Below, one piece after another: positions 16,612-24,940 of a DNA stretch of 29,759 nt (position 1 is the stretch's first letter; each line of letters opens with the position of its first letter). Below the pieces are notes generated by a model. That model made no database searches, was not told the origin of the DNA, and saw nothing but the letters and a program-made list of their open reading frames with translations. The stretch lies in NCBI GenBank assembly GCA_964370295.1, contig CAYJIR010000027.1:1-29759 (forward strand), read 5' to 3'. The DNA comes from JAAYCI01 sp964370295. Its GTDB lineage: Bacteria > Bacillota > Clostridia > Oscillospirales > Ruminococcaceae. The position numbers and the translations under genes are program-made.

Positions 16612-17748
16612 ATGAGTGAGGAAAAGAAAAAAATAGGTTTTTTGGTAAACCCCATTGCAGGTGTGGGGGGGCGCGTGGCCTTGAAGGGGTCGGATGGAGA
16701 AGACACATTACATCAAGCTCTGGCCTTGGGTGCTAAGCCGGAAAGCACACAACGCGCCAAAACAGCATTGCAAGAATTGAACGTTTTGAAAGATGAATTG
16801 CTAATTTTTTGTTATAGCGGCAGCATGGGCGGCGAACTTGCTCTTAATGAGGGATTTGATGTGCAGGTGTTGGGAGAAGCAAAACATGCACAAAGCACGG
16901 CGCAAGATACGATGGAAGCCGCAAAGAAGATGATACAGGAAGGTGTACAGCTGATTTTATTTGCCGGTGGAGACGGTACGGCGCGAAATTTATGTGAGGC
17001 TTTGGGTGAAAAGGCGGTTCCCGTGGTGGGGATACCGGCCGGGGTAAAAATTCATTCGGCCGTATATGCCATCAACCCAAGAAATGCAGGATTGGCCGCG
17101 CGTGAGTTTTTGCAAGGGAAACTGCGGGAAACACGCGAGGCAGAGGTGATGGATATAGACGAAGAACTGTTTAGAACCGGGCGTGTTAATGCTAAATTAT
17201 ATGGCTATTTAACCGTTCCTTTTTCGGATAGAAGGTTGCAAAACAAAAAAAGTGCCGCCGCCATGAGCGAAGAAGGTGAGCTGGAGGGGATGGCGGCTTA
17301 TGTGGCAGATGAAATGGAAGAAGATGTTTTATATATCATTGGGCCGGGTAGTACGACACGCGCCATAATGCAAGAATTGGAGCTTGCCAATACCTTGCTG
17401 GGTGTGGATGTGGTGAAAAATAAAAAATTATTGGCCGCGGATGTTAGCGAGAAAGAATTGTGGGAATTGCTTGAACAAGAGGGAGGTAATGCCAAAATTG
17501 TGGTAACGGTTATCGGAGGGCAGGGTAGTTTATTCGGACGCGGAAATCAACAATTAAGCCCCCGGATTTTACGTCGTATTGGTAAAGAGAATCTTATTGT
17601 TGTGGCTACGTCAGAAAAATTAATGGCATTGCAGCCAAATCCTTTGGTGGTGGATACAGGGGATTCTCTTTTGGACGAATCCTTGTGCGGGTATGTACAA
17701 GTTCATATTTCTTACGGACAAACGCTAATGTTCCGAATTGGAAACTGA
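16612..17748 (+). CDS. ATP-NAD kinase family protein (COG3199)
   Basis: 378 aa cytoplasmic protein of the AcoX-related ATP-NAD kinase family. It opens IGFLVNPIAGVGGRVALKGSDG, has the kinase GGDGT loop at 119-123, then GIPAGVKIHSAVYA and GPGSTTRAI, all typical of COG3199. It is longer than NadK proper, and the true substrate of this family is not established. GAGGAG lies 11 nt before the ATG. It is probably co-transcribed with the ABC pair, although I see no functional link. Confidence 0.85.
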   Translation: MSEEKKKIGFLVNPIAGVGGRVALKGSDGEDTLHQALALGAKPESTQRAKTALQELNVLKDELLIFCYSGSMGGELALNEGFDVQVLGEAKHAQSTAQDTMEAAKKMIQEGVQLILFAGGDGTARNLCEALGEKAVPVVGIPAGVKIHSAVYAINPRNAGLAAREFLQGKLRETREAEVMDIDEELFRTGRVNAKLYGYLTVPFSDRRLQNKKSAAAMSEEGELEGMAAYVADEMEEDVLYIIGPGSTTRAIMQELELANTLLGVDVVKNKKLLAADVSEKELWELLEQEGGNAKIVVTVIGGQGSLFGRGNQQLSPRILRRIGKENLIVVATSEKLMALQPNPLVVDTGDSLLDESLCGYVQVHISYGQTLMFRIGN

Positions 17749-17784
17749 GAATGGAAGCAAATATTTTTATGTGGAATACATTTG

Positions 17785-17813
17785 TGGACATTTTATGGTG
17801 ATTCTCCTATAAT
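17785..17813 (+). promoter_or_regulatory. Promoter of the ion channel gene
   Basis: TGGACA (17785-17790) and TATAAT (17808-17813) with a 17-nt spacer, 60 nt upstream of the GTG start. Confidence 0.75.
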
Positions 17814-17873
17814 AGAGTATAGAGGCATTATTTTATTGGAAAACAGGAAGAATCAACGAAGAGGAGGCTTAGG

Positions 17874-19733
17874 GTGAATAAAAAACGCGATTGGAAAACG
17901 GTGTTAAGGTATAAGTTTGATAATCTGATGTCCAAGGGCGCAGTGGCCTTAGTAGGGATTTTGTTTTTGGCCACTACCATTGTGGTGGTGCTTACGGGTG
18001 TTTTGGTGTTTGTATTTGGACAAGGGAGTATTCGTGCTAACATTTGGCAAAGCATTATGCATGTTATCGATGCAGGCACAATCACAGCAGCCGATACTGC
18101 CAATGTGCCAAATTTGATTTTGATGTCTGTTGTTACTCTTTGTGGCATTTTCATCACCAGTATTTTAATCGGTATCATAACAACAGGGTTTGAAGAAAAA
18201 TTGAATACCTTGAAAAAAGGAAACTCCATGGTAGTGGAGAGCGGGCATACCTTGGTTTTAGGTTTTAACGATAGCGTTTACACCATCCTTTCCGAACTAA
18301 TAGAGGCGAATGCGAATCAAAAGGATGGATGCATCGTGATTTTGACGCCTCAAGATAAAGAAGAAGTGGAAACGGAGATAGCTAAAAACATACTGGATTT
18401 TAAGACCACGCGCATCATTTGCCGTACAGGCAGTATTACAGATGTGCATATGTTACAGCAGTGCTCTATAGATACTTGCCGTGCTATTATTATTAATGAA
18501 CAGGAAGATTTTACAACCACCAAAGCGATTTTGGCGATAGTCAGTTTCTTTAAAAGCCGGCCGGAGATTCAAGAACCGGCACATGTTGTGGCCACCATTT
18601 CAGATGATATGAACTATGAAGCGGCGAAAATTGCAGGGGAAGGAAATGCAGAGCTGATTTTGGTGAACGATGCAGTGTCGCGCATTATAGCCCAAACGTG
18701 CAGGCAACCTGGGCTTTCTAACGTTTTGGTTGAGCTGTTCGATTATGATGGCAACGAGCTGTATTTTGAGACGTTTCCCTCGCTGGCAGGCAAAAAATTT
18801 GGTGATATTTTAAATTCGTTTGAAATGGCAACCCCCATGGGAATACGTAGAGACAAAGCCATTTTTATAAATCCGGATAACGATTTTGTTTTAGAATCGA
18901 ACGATGATGTTTTGCTGCTTGTAGAGGACGACGGCATGGCAAAGCCACTTAGCAATCCAATTTCCAAACCGGACATTGAACCGTATGTTTCGCATGATAT
19001 AGTGGAAGTTTCCCCTGATACCGTGTTGATTCTGGGTACAAATGCCTTGCTTGAGCAAATATTGCTACAACTAGATGAGTTTTTCTTGGAAGGCTCTACA
19101 GTGATTTTGGCAGATGAAAATGTAGACACTCCGGAATTGAAAGAACTTTCAAAGCAATTAAAACAAGTCCGCCTGGAGACAGTAAGTTGTGATACCAACC
19201 TTCGCTCGAATTTAGAGACATTGGTAAATGGAAAAATCGATCATGTTCTTTTATTGAGTGCCGATGATTGTGACACCGAGCGCTCAGATGCTATGACATT
19301 GCTAAAATTGATTCATCTGCGTGATATTGCTCAGAAACAAGATCGTTTATTCAGTATCACAAGTGAGCTTAAGAATATTACCAATCAGCGTCTTGCGCAA
19401 GTGGCTGAGGTGAATGATTTGGTGGTAGGCTCCAACATTGTAAATTTAATTTTAACGCAAGTGTCAGAAAATCGCGATTTGTCTCGTGTATTTAAAGAAC
19501 TTTTACAACAAGAGGGCTCAGAAATTTATATTCGAAAGGCAGCCCATTATGTGCAGCTGCACAAGGAAATGGATTTCTACACTGTCACAGAAATCGTAAA
19601 GCAAAAGAATGAAATTGCAATGGGATATAAAATGCAACGCGGTAAATCCTTTGAAATTGTGACAAGCCCGTTGAAGTCCGAGGTTTTGTCTTTTGGTGAA
19701 GACGATTATATTATTGTGTTGGCCGAAGATTAA
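17874..19733 (+). CDS. CASTOR/POLLUX-related ion channel with two RCK-like domains
   Basis: 619 aa. One long hydrophobic helix (about 23-49), a pore loop with AGTITAADTANVPN (67-80), a second helix (80-104), then a large cytosolic part. The cytosolic part has two TrkA-N/RCK-like nucleotide-binding folds: GHTLVLGFND near 124 and DTVLILGTNAL near 382, each with alternating strands and helices. This layout is that of the CASTOR/POLLUX (DMI1) family, cation channels gated through RCK rings; plant members act at the nuclear envelope in symbiosis signalling, while bacterial roles are little known. GTG start at 17874 with GAGGAGG about 6 nt upstream. It has its own promoter and terminator, so it is monocistronic. 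Confidence 0.87.
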   Translation: MNKKRDWKTVLRYKFDNLMSKGAVALVGILFLATTIVVVLTGVLVFVFGQGSIRANIWQSIMHVIDAGTITAADTANVPNLILMSVVTLCGIFITSILIGIITTGFEEKLNTLKKGNSMVVESGHTLVLGFNDSVYTILSELIEANANQKDGCIVILTPQDKEEVETEIAKNILDFKTTRIICRTGSITDVHMLQQCSIDTCRAIIINEQEDFTTTKAILAIVSFFKSRPEIQEPAHVVATISDDMNYEAAKIAGEGNAELILVNDAVSRIIAQTCRQPGLSNVLVELFDYDGNELYFETFPSLAGKKFGDILNSFEMATPMGIRRDKAIFINPDNDFVLESNDDVLLLVEDDGMAKPLSNPISKPDIEPYVSHDIVEVSPDTVLILGTNALLEQILLQLDEFFLEGSTVILADENVDTPELKELSKQLKQVRLETVSCDTNLRSNLETLVNGKIDHVLLLSADDCDTERSDAMTLLKLIHLRDIAQKQDRLFSITSELKNITNQRLAQVAEVNDLVVGSNIVNLILTQVSENRDLSRVFKELLQQEGSEIYIRKAAHYVQLHKEMDFYTVTEIVKQKNEIAMGYKMQRGKSFEIVTSPLKSEVLSFGEDDYIIVLAED

Positions 19734-19780
19734 AAGAGTGTTCTTCTATCGGAAGCAAATTGATAAAATTTAAATACAAA

Positions 19781-19844
19781 AGCAATGCCATTTTCCGTTT
19801 CGTCGCAGAAGTTGCGCACACGGTGTGGCATTGCTCTTGTTTTG
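19781..19844. terminator. Bidirectional terminator between channel gene and DUF436 gene
   Basis: AGCAATGCCA (19781-19790) pairs with TGGCATTGCT (19826-19835). Inside it are CCGT/ACGG and CGCA/TGCG, giving a long layered stem. T-rich sequence follows on the plus strand (19837-19844) and on the minus strand (complement of 19765-19780). It lies between converging genes. Confidence 0.75.
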
Positions 19845-19866
19845 TGATGAAGTATTCTAAACGATA

Positions 19867-20424
19867 CTAGTTGTTTAGGTGCTCAAGAGTATACATAGCG
19901 CGTTTGCCGCCGATGAGTTTTGGGCGGCTGCGCAAACAGGTGACATGTGCATGGCCGATTTCTTTTATAGACGGCCGAAACGGAATCTGCACATGGCGTA
20001 CGTGCATCCCTATAAAGGTGTCGCCTATATCAAGGCCGAAATTGGCCGTGATGTGCTCCACCAAAACAGGATCGCTTGCATTTTGGTAGGCAGCTACAGC
20101 ACAGGAACCACCCGCATGTAAAGCCGGCACGGCCGATACAATGGGAAAACCATTATGAACGGCCAAAGTGCGCTCTACAACCAGAGCACGATTGAGGTGT
20201 TCACAACATTGTACAGCAAGAAATGCTTCTTTTTCTTGTAAAAGCTGCAATAGTTTTTCCACAATGGCGCGTCCTGCTTCGGCGCTGGAACCTTTGCCAA
20301 TATGTGCTCCCATCACTTCACTGCTGCTACAGCCAAGTACCACAGTTTGCCCGCACATGTCTTGCCCATCAAACAATTCGCCGCATATAATCTCTAGTTG
20401 GTTTTGTATTTGTGCAATATCCAT
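19867..20424 (-). CDS. DUF436 / TIGR01440 family protein (YwlG-like)
   Basis: 185 aa. The family is recognised from VLGCSSSEVMGAHIGKGSS, FLAVQCCEHLNRALVVE, FPIVSAVPALHAGGS and the ending IGMHVRHVQIPFRP with HVTCLRSRPKLIGGKRAMY. These are the conserved blocks of YwlG, a widely conserved Firmicute protein of unknown function. Cys in LGCSS and the CCEH motif could bind metal or act in catalysis (inference). ATG at 20424 follows GGAGG. In Bacillus ywlG lies near the sua5 and prfA genes; here it is about 14 kb away. Confidence 0.9.
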   Translation of the reverse strand: MDIAQIQNQLEIICGELFDGQDMCGQTVVLGCSSSEVMGAHIGKGSSAEAGRAIVEKLLQLLQEKEAFLAVQCCEHLNRALVVERTLAVHNGFPIVSAVPALHAGGSCAVAAYQNASDPVLVEHITANFGLDIGDTFIGMHVRHVQIPFRPSIKEIGHAHVTCLRSRPKLIGGKRAMYTLEHLNN

Positions 20425-20561
20425 GTTCTAACCTCCGTAAGTATTTCGAATATTTAAGATAGAATACGCAAAAGATGCACCGTCTACAGTTTTGTAAACC
20501 GTTTATTGTTCTTTTTAAATGGTAATGCAAGCGCGCTGTTTTGTCAATCTGTCGTGTACAC

Positions 20562-20590
20562 TTTACCAATCTAAGAAAAAGGAGTATACT
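20562..20590 (+). promoter_or_regulatory. Promoter of the HAD-prfB pair
   Basis: TTTACC (20562-20567) and TATACT (20585-20590) are 17 nt apart, 39 nt before the HAD gene start. Confidence 0.65.
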
Positions 20591-20629
20591 AAACAGACCG
20601 CGATAAATTGATGAAGTGAGGAAGCGAAT

Positions 20630-21241
20630 TTGTATAAGAACTTGATATTCGATTTAGGTGGCGTGGTGGTGAACTATAGCCCCAAAGATTATTTGGCAGA
20701 AACCTTTTTTTACGAACGGGTTGAAAAAAAATTATATAATATGGTGTTTGCCAGCGAAGAATGGCGGCAACTCGATCTTGGTAACATGACTTTTTTGCAG
20801 GCGAATGAGATTTTTATGAAACGAGCCGAAAGCGAAAATTTGGCCTTTGAAATGCGCGCTCTTTTAGATAATTGGACCGATATGCTAACCACCAGGCAGG
20901 CCACCGTAAATCTTATGCGTATTTTCAAAAAACAAGGGTATAACTTGTATTACCTTTCTAACATATCACACGAAGTGCTGGCCGATTTAAAAACACGGAG
21001 TTTTTGGTCTTTATTTGACGGTGGTATAGCCTCTTGCGAAGTGGGGATTGGCAAGCCAGATCTTCATGTGTATCGTTTGTTGTTAAAACAATACAAGCTA
21101 GATGCAAACGAATGTATCTTTGCAGACGATAGAAAAGAAAATGCGCTGGCTGCATTTGAGGCGGGCATTACAGGCATCCAATTCTTTGATGTGAAGAACT
21201 TTTGTAAAATGCTTATTGGCTACGGTATTTCTTTGGGTTAA
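20630..21241 (+). CDS. HAD superfamily hydrolase (subfamily IA)
   Basis: 203 aa. Motif I is FDLGGVV with nucleophile Asp8; motif II YLSNIS carries the Ser; motif III has the Lys in GIGKPD; motif IV is FADDRKEN. A helical cap (about 15-85) sits between motifs I and II, as in subfamily IA. Motif I has Gly where many phosphatases have the second Asp, as in YihX-type enzymes. These hydrolyse small phosphate esters; the substrate is unknown. TTG start at 20630, with GAGGAAG about 7 nt upstream and no usable ATG near. prfB follows after 51 nt. Confidence 0.88.
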   Translation: MYKNLIFDLGGVVVNYSPKDYLAETFFYERVEKKLYNMVFASEEWRQLDLGNMTFLQANEIFMKRAESENLAFEMRALLDNWTDMLTTRQATVNLMRIFKKQGYNLYYLSNISHEVLADLKTRSFWSLFDGGIASCEVGIGKPDLHVYRLLLKQYKLDANECIFADDRKENALAAFEAGITGIQFFDVKNFCKMLIGYGISLG

Positions 21242-21292
21242 ATTCTGTATTATTTACAAAAACAAAATGGCCAATAGGGCCACGGAGGATAT

Positions 21293-22426
21293 ATGGTACT
21301 GCTGGATGAAGTGAAACGTACTTTGGGAGAATTGGTGTTAGAGGTGGACGATTTGGCCGAGGCACTTGCCATTACGGCAAAGAACAGACGTTTAGAAGAG
21401 TTGGAAATACGCTCGTCTAAGACCGAGTTTTACGATAACCCTGAGGAATCTGCCAAGATATTCAGCGAGATGAGCAGCTTGCGCGACAGCATTACGCAAT
21501 ACGAAGAAGTGCGGGAGCTGTTGGCCGATGCACAAACCCTGTTAGAACTTTGGCAGGAGGGCGATGAAAGTGCGGCTACAGAATGCGAGCAGGCCACAAA
21601 ACTTTTAGGCATAAGGGCAGAAAGCATGCGTCTTGTTGCGCTTTTAACAGGGGAGCACGACAAACAAAATGCCATAATTACCTTTCATGCGGGGGCCGGT
21701 GGAAAAGAGGCACAAGACTGGGTAGAGATGCTTTTGCGATTGTATCAGCGCTGGGCCAGTGACCATGACTATAAAACTACCATATTAGATTACTTGGCAG
21801 GGGAAGACGCCGGGGTAAAAAGTGCCTCTGTTTTGGTGGCAGGGGAAAATGCCTATGGATTTTTAAAAAGTGAAAACGGTGTGCATCGTTTGGTGCGCGT
21901 GTCTCCGTTTGATTCCTCCGGTCGGCGTCATACCAGTTTTGCCTCGCTAGAGGTGATGCCGGAGATAAAAGAGGATTTAAACGTTCACCTACGGCCGGAA
22001 GATATTAAGATGGATGTTTTTCGTGCATCGGGGGCGGGCGGGCAACACGTGAACAAAACTTCCAGTGCTGTGCGATTAACCCATTTGCCCACGGGTCTAG
22101 TGGTGTCTAGCCAAGCACAGCGTAGCCAGGTGCAAAATCGCGAATATGCGGAGCGCATGTTGATTTCGAAGTTGATTCAAATCAAAGAGCAAGCCCATTT
22201 AGATAAAATTGAGGACATAAAAGGCGTGCAAAAAGACATAGCATGGGGAAGCCAAATTCGCAGTTATGTGTTTATGCCCTATACGCTTGTGAAAGATCAC
22301 AGAACCGGCTTTGAAAATGGAAACGTAAATGCCGTGATGGATGGCGATTTAGATGGTTTTATCAATGCATATTTAAAAGCCGCTGCCGCAGGCGAGTTGG
22401 GCGAGGCAAGCGGGGAAGAGATGTGA
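21293..22426 (+). CDS. prfB: Peptide chain release factor 2
   Basis: RF2, 377 aa, terminates at UGA and UAA. The codon-recognition tripeptide SPF is at 204-206, the RF2 form, and GGQ is at 249-251. The whole protein is read in one frame: at the place where many RF2 genes have an in-frame UGA and a +1 frameshift (about codon 25), the sequence reads straight through (DDLAEALAITAKNRR) with no CTTTGA. So the usual autoregulation is absent. ATG at 21293 follows GGAGG. It is probably co-transcribed with the HAD gene. Confidence 0.96.
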   Translation: MVLLDEVKRTLGELVLEVDDLAEALAITAKNRRLEELEIRSSKTEFYDNPEESAKIFSEMSSLRDSITQYEEVRELLADAQTLLELWQEGDESAATECEQATKLLGIRAESMRLVALLTGEHDKQNAIITFHAGAGGKEAQDWVEMLLRLYQRWASDHDYKTTILDYLAGEDAGVKSASVLVAGENAYGFLKSENGVHRLVRVSPFDSSGRRHTSFASLEVMPEIKEDLNVHLRPEDIKMDVFRASGAGGQHVNKTSSAVRLTHLPTGLVVSSQAQRSQVQNREYAERMLISKLIQIKEQAHLDKIEDIKGVQKDIAWGSQIRSYVFMPYTLVKDHRTGFENGNVNAVMDGDLDGFINAYLKAAAAGELGEASGEEM

Positions 22427-22532
22427 TAGTTTGAAGGATATCTTTCATGAGCAGTGTTATGGCCGCCGTGTACCCATGGGAAGACTGCGTACATTCTGTA
22501 TGTTTTTTTGAAGCCGACTTAATACAACCTAG

Positions 22533-22574
22533 CGCAAGAACCTCCATAGCCTTTTGGCTATGGAGGTTCTTGCG
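22533..22574. repeat. Perfect 19-bp inverted repeat with TTTT loop
   Basis: Bases 22533-22551 and 22556-22574 are exact reverse complements around TTTT. Neither side is followed directly by a run of T, so it is not a textbook intrinsic terminator, though it may stabilise or end the prfB transcript, whose stop is about 105 nt upstream. Confidence 0.7.
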
Positions 22575-22722
22575 AATGCACAATTTTCGTGCAAATATAA
22601 AAAAATTGCCTGCTGTATACTTCCCTGCGGAGATTTATTAAAACCCACAGCAATAGGGGCATGTAAAAGATTTTTATGGTTGAAAGGAAAATAGGGCGAA
22701 AAAGCTCATAGGAGGGGCTTTG

Positions 22723-22785
22723 ATGGCCAGCGATGCCATATGTATAGGCGGAAAAAACAAAATAAATGCATTTTTTCTTATTTAA
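22723..22785 (+). CDS. Possible 20-aa small ORF with a strong ribosome binding site
   Basis: ATG at 22723 is preceded by AGGAGGGG with 5 nt between. The frame (MASDAICIGG then a Lys/Asn-rich stretch and FFLI) ends at TAA 22783-22785. Its 3' end runs toward the 3D-domain gene on the other strand. There is no known homologue I can name; the strong site may be chance or an unannotated small peptide. Confidence 0.25.
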   Translation: MASDAICIGGKNKINAFFLI

Positions 22786-22803
22786 AATGTTGCATAGGTG
22801 GCG

Positions 22804-23430
22804 TTAGGAAACTGTGGCTTCTACATTGTCCATGTTCAAAACCCATACATCATGGTCGCCTTGTAAGGGCCAGCGTAAGGCATTTTCGTGTGTGTCTACA
22901 ATCACATCCAAGCGGTTGCCTAAAATGGCGCTGCCACTGTCTTCTACACGGCGTAGGCCTACGTCTTCGATATAAATCCATGTGCCGGGGGGCAACACGT
23001 CCCAGTCGCTGGCCACCGTGATACCGGGGGTAGGGTCGGTGCCCGAAGCCGTGATGCCGTTTCCACCGCAAATATGCGGATATTCCTCGGCACAATAGGA
23101 TGTGGCGTAGAATTCGCCCACATATTCTAGCTCGAAGCTATCCAACAAACTAAAGGTGGCCTCGTTTAGTGCCTGGTTTTCAAGGCTTAAATCTGCATTT
23201 TCTGCCGTTGCAAGCGAAAGCTTATCTTCCAGTTCTTTCAGCTCTTCAGAAAGAAGTTCTTCGCGTGCCAGTGCCTGTTGCTGCAAGGCTAACATTTCAT
23301 CATTTTCTAAAGCGGAGGTCTTAAACGAACGTGACAGAAAAAATAAAAGCAGTAACAACAAAATTGTGGCACCAAAACACAGCAATATTATTTTTATTGC
23401 ATATTCTCTTGAAACCCAATGTAGCTTCAT
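22804..23430 (-). CDS. Membrane-anchored 3D-domain protein
   Basis: 208 aa. One N-terminal membrane helix (about 11-33) with a short basic inside end, a coiled coil rich in Glu, Leu and Ala (about 40-92), then a 3D domain (about 103-205). The 3D fold is a double-psi barrel named for three Asp; here they are seen in ASDWD, VEDSG and NRLDV. The start of the domain, FYATSY with ITASGTDPTPG, is typical. Related domains occur in YabE, YocH and YuiC-type proteins and in MltA-like lytic enzymes, which cleave peptidoglycan. It should sit outside the membrane. The start at 23430 has only a weak AAAGG upstream. Confidence 0.87.
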   Translation of the reverse strand: MKLHWVSREYAIKIILLCFGATILLLLLLFFLSRSFKTSALENDEMLALQQQALAREELLSEELKELEDKLSLATAENADLSLENQALNEATFSLLDSFELEYVGEFYATSYCAEEYPHICGGNGITASGTDPTPGITVASDWDVLPPGTWIYIEDVGLRRVEDSGSAILGNRLDVIVDTHENALRWPLQGDHDVWVLNMDNVEATVS

Positions 23431-23574
23431 ATTGAGGTGCGACCTTTCTCTTGTAAATCAAAACTGCCAAGTATATCTATGTTAGCGTTGTTCGGTAAAT
23501 ATTATGGGTCGAGCTTCAAAACAATGTTAATACGTAGTTTATGTTTGTAGCGGTTGCATAATACTTCCATGGAT

Positions 23575-23603
23575 AGTATACCATGTGAGAATAAACAGGT
23601 AAA
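23575..23603 (-). promoter_or_regulatory. Promoter of the 3D-domain gene
   Basis: On the minus strand TTTACC (23603-23598) and TATACT (23580-23575) with a 17-nt spacer. It leaves a leader of about 140 nt before the ATG, in which I see no clear structure. Confidence 0.6.
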
Positions 23604-23630
23604 GCCTATGTGAAAAACAAAAAACGGTCG

Positions 23631-24821
23631 CTAGGGGTTTTGCAAGGCATTGTAATAACCGCTCCAATAGGGGGCGTCTTGCATAATGACGCCTCCTTTA
23701 TAATATACGCGAGGAACCCGTTTTCCAATTTGGCACAGCACTTCGTAGGAAATGGTGCCCAGTGCAGCGGCCATATCCTCTGCGTCGATGCAAGCCGTGT
23801 CGTCTTGCCCTAAAAGCGTTACAAGGTCCCCTTCCGTGGCGCTTTGAATGTGGCTGATGTCTACCATACACATATCCATACAAATATTACCTACCAAAGG
23901 GGCTTTTTGCCCGCGAATCAGCACAGAAAGGCCATTTTTCGAATATCCGCGCAAATAGCCATCGGCATAGCCCACGGGCAAGGTGGCGATGCGCATGTCC
24001 CGCTTTGCACGAAAGGCGCGGTCGTAGCCAACGCTGGTGCCTTCCTCCACGGTTTTGCATTGCACAATGCTTGTGTGCCAGCTTAAAATCGGTTGTAATT
24101 TGTAAGGAAGTGTTTCCTCTCTGCTTTTATAACCATATAAGGAAAGCCCATTGCGCACAAAATCTTCGTTTATTTCTGTCAGCCCCATGGTGGCGGCACT
24201 GTTGGAACAGTGTCGCAAGGGAATAGAGATACCCTTGTCCTGCAATTTCTTTACGATGCGGCAGAAACAAAGGTGCTGCGCGCGGGTGAAGCTGTCTTCG
24301 TGGGGTAAATCGGAAGAAGAGAACTGTGTGAAAATACCTTGCAGCTCAAGTGGTTTTAATGCTGAAATCGCCTCAATTTCAGCCACGGCGTCCTGTTCGC
24401 GCAAGCCAAGGCGTGACATGCCCGTGTCTAATTTAATGTGTATATATAGGGGCTCTGCTTCGGCTGCCTTTGCATATTGCTTGGCCAGCTGTAAATTGGG
24501 CACACACAGCGAAATATTGGCTTTTTGTAAAGCGGGGATAAAAGCGGGTGGAGCCAAACCCATTAGCAAAATAAGCCCTGTGATGCCGCCTTGGCGCAGC
24601 AAAAGGGCCTCTTCTGGCGTTACTACGGCGAATTGCTGCACCATACGTGTTGTTTGCAGGGTCTTTGCAATGCGCAAAGCGCCGTGGCCATAGGCATCGG
24701 CTTTAACAACGGGCATGACATAGCGATTTGCGGCCAGCCGCTGCATCGTATCATAGTTGTATAGCAAGGCATCTAGGTTGATGCTGGCCCACACACGATA
24801 TAGATGGCTTAAATTTTCCAT
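23631..24821 (-). CDS. alr: Alanine racemase
   Basis: 396 aa PLP enzyme that interconverts L- and D-alanine for peptidoglycan. The PLP lysine is Lys40 in VVKADAYGHG; the second catalytic base is Tyr266 in SVGYDR; LPVGYADGY and GNICMDMCMVD are the other family blocks. The start at 24821 is set by GGAGG 6 nt upstream; a longer frame from 24884 gives only unconserved residues. It points the same way as the 3D-domain gene and lies 200 nt upstream of it; the 3D gene appears to have its own promoter. Confidence 0.95.
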   Translation of the reverse strand: MENLSHLYRVWASINLDALLYNYDTMQRLAANRYVMPVVKADAYGHGALRIAKTLQTTRMVQQFAVVTPEEALLLRQGGITGLILLMGLAPPAFIPALQKANISLCVPNLQLAKQYAKAAEAEPLYIHIKLDTGMSRLGLREQDAVAEIEAISALKPLELQGIFTQFSSSDLPHEDSFTRAQHLCFCRIVKKLQDKGISIPLRHCSNSAATMGLTEINEDFVRNGLSLYGYKSREETLPYKLQPILSWHTSIVQCKTVEEGTSVGYDRAFRAKRDMRIATLPVGYADGYLRGYSKNGLSVLIRGQKAPLVGNICMDMCMVDISHIQSATEGDLVTLLGQDDTACIDAEDMAAALGTISYEVLCQIGKRVPRVYYKGGVIMQDAPYWSGYYNALQNP

Positions 24822-24910
24822 CAAATGCCTCCAAAGTGTATTGTTTCCCATAACCGCCACCTTTGCGTGTTTCTGCCTTGCCAAAAGGTGAAACGGCTAG
24901 TTTCTTATTA

Positions 24911-24940
24911 TATATATAAACCTTATAAAAGTCTAGTCAA
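24911..24940 (-). promoter_or_regulatory. Putative promoter of alr
   Basis: On the minus strand TTGACT (24940-24935) is followed at 16-18 nt by an alternating TATATATA tract that can supply the -10 box. It lies about 90 nt before the alr start. Confidence 0.5.

Larger units (their letters stand above)
22427..22803. other. Gap between prfB and the 3D-domain gene
   Basis: 377 bases between converging genes. It holds the perfect hairpin at 22533-22574, a small 5-bp hairpin (TGCAC/GTGCA, 22577-22593), and a possible tiny reading frame at 22723-22785. I see no full-size gene. Confidence 0.5.

Noticed and set aside
20425..20561. Promoter for the DUF436 gene
   Set aside because: AT-rich and likely to contain one, but no -35/-10 pair with proper spacing stood out.
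22447..22641. 64-aa frame after prfB
   Set aside because: It runs straight through the 19-bp palindrome, lacks a ribosome binding site and has no recognisable motif.
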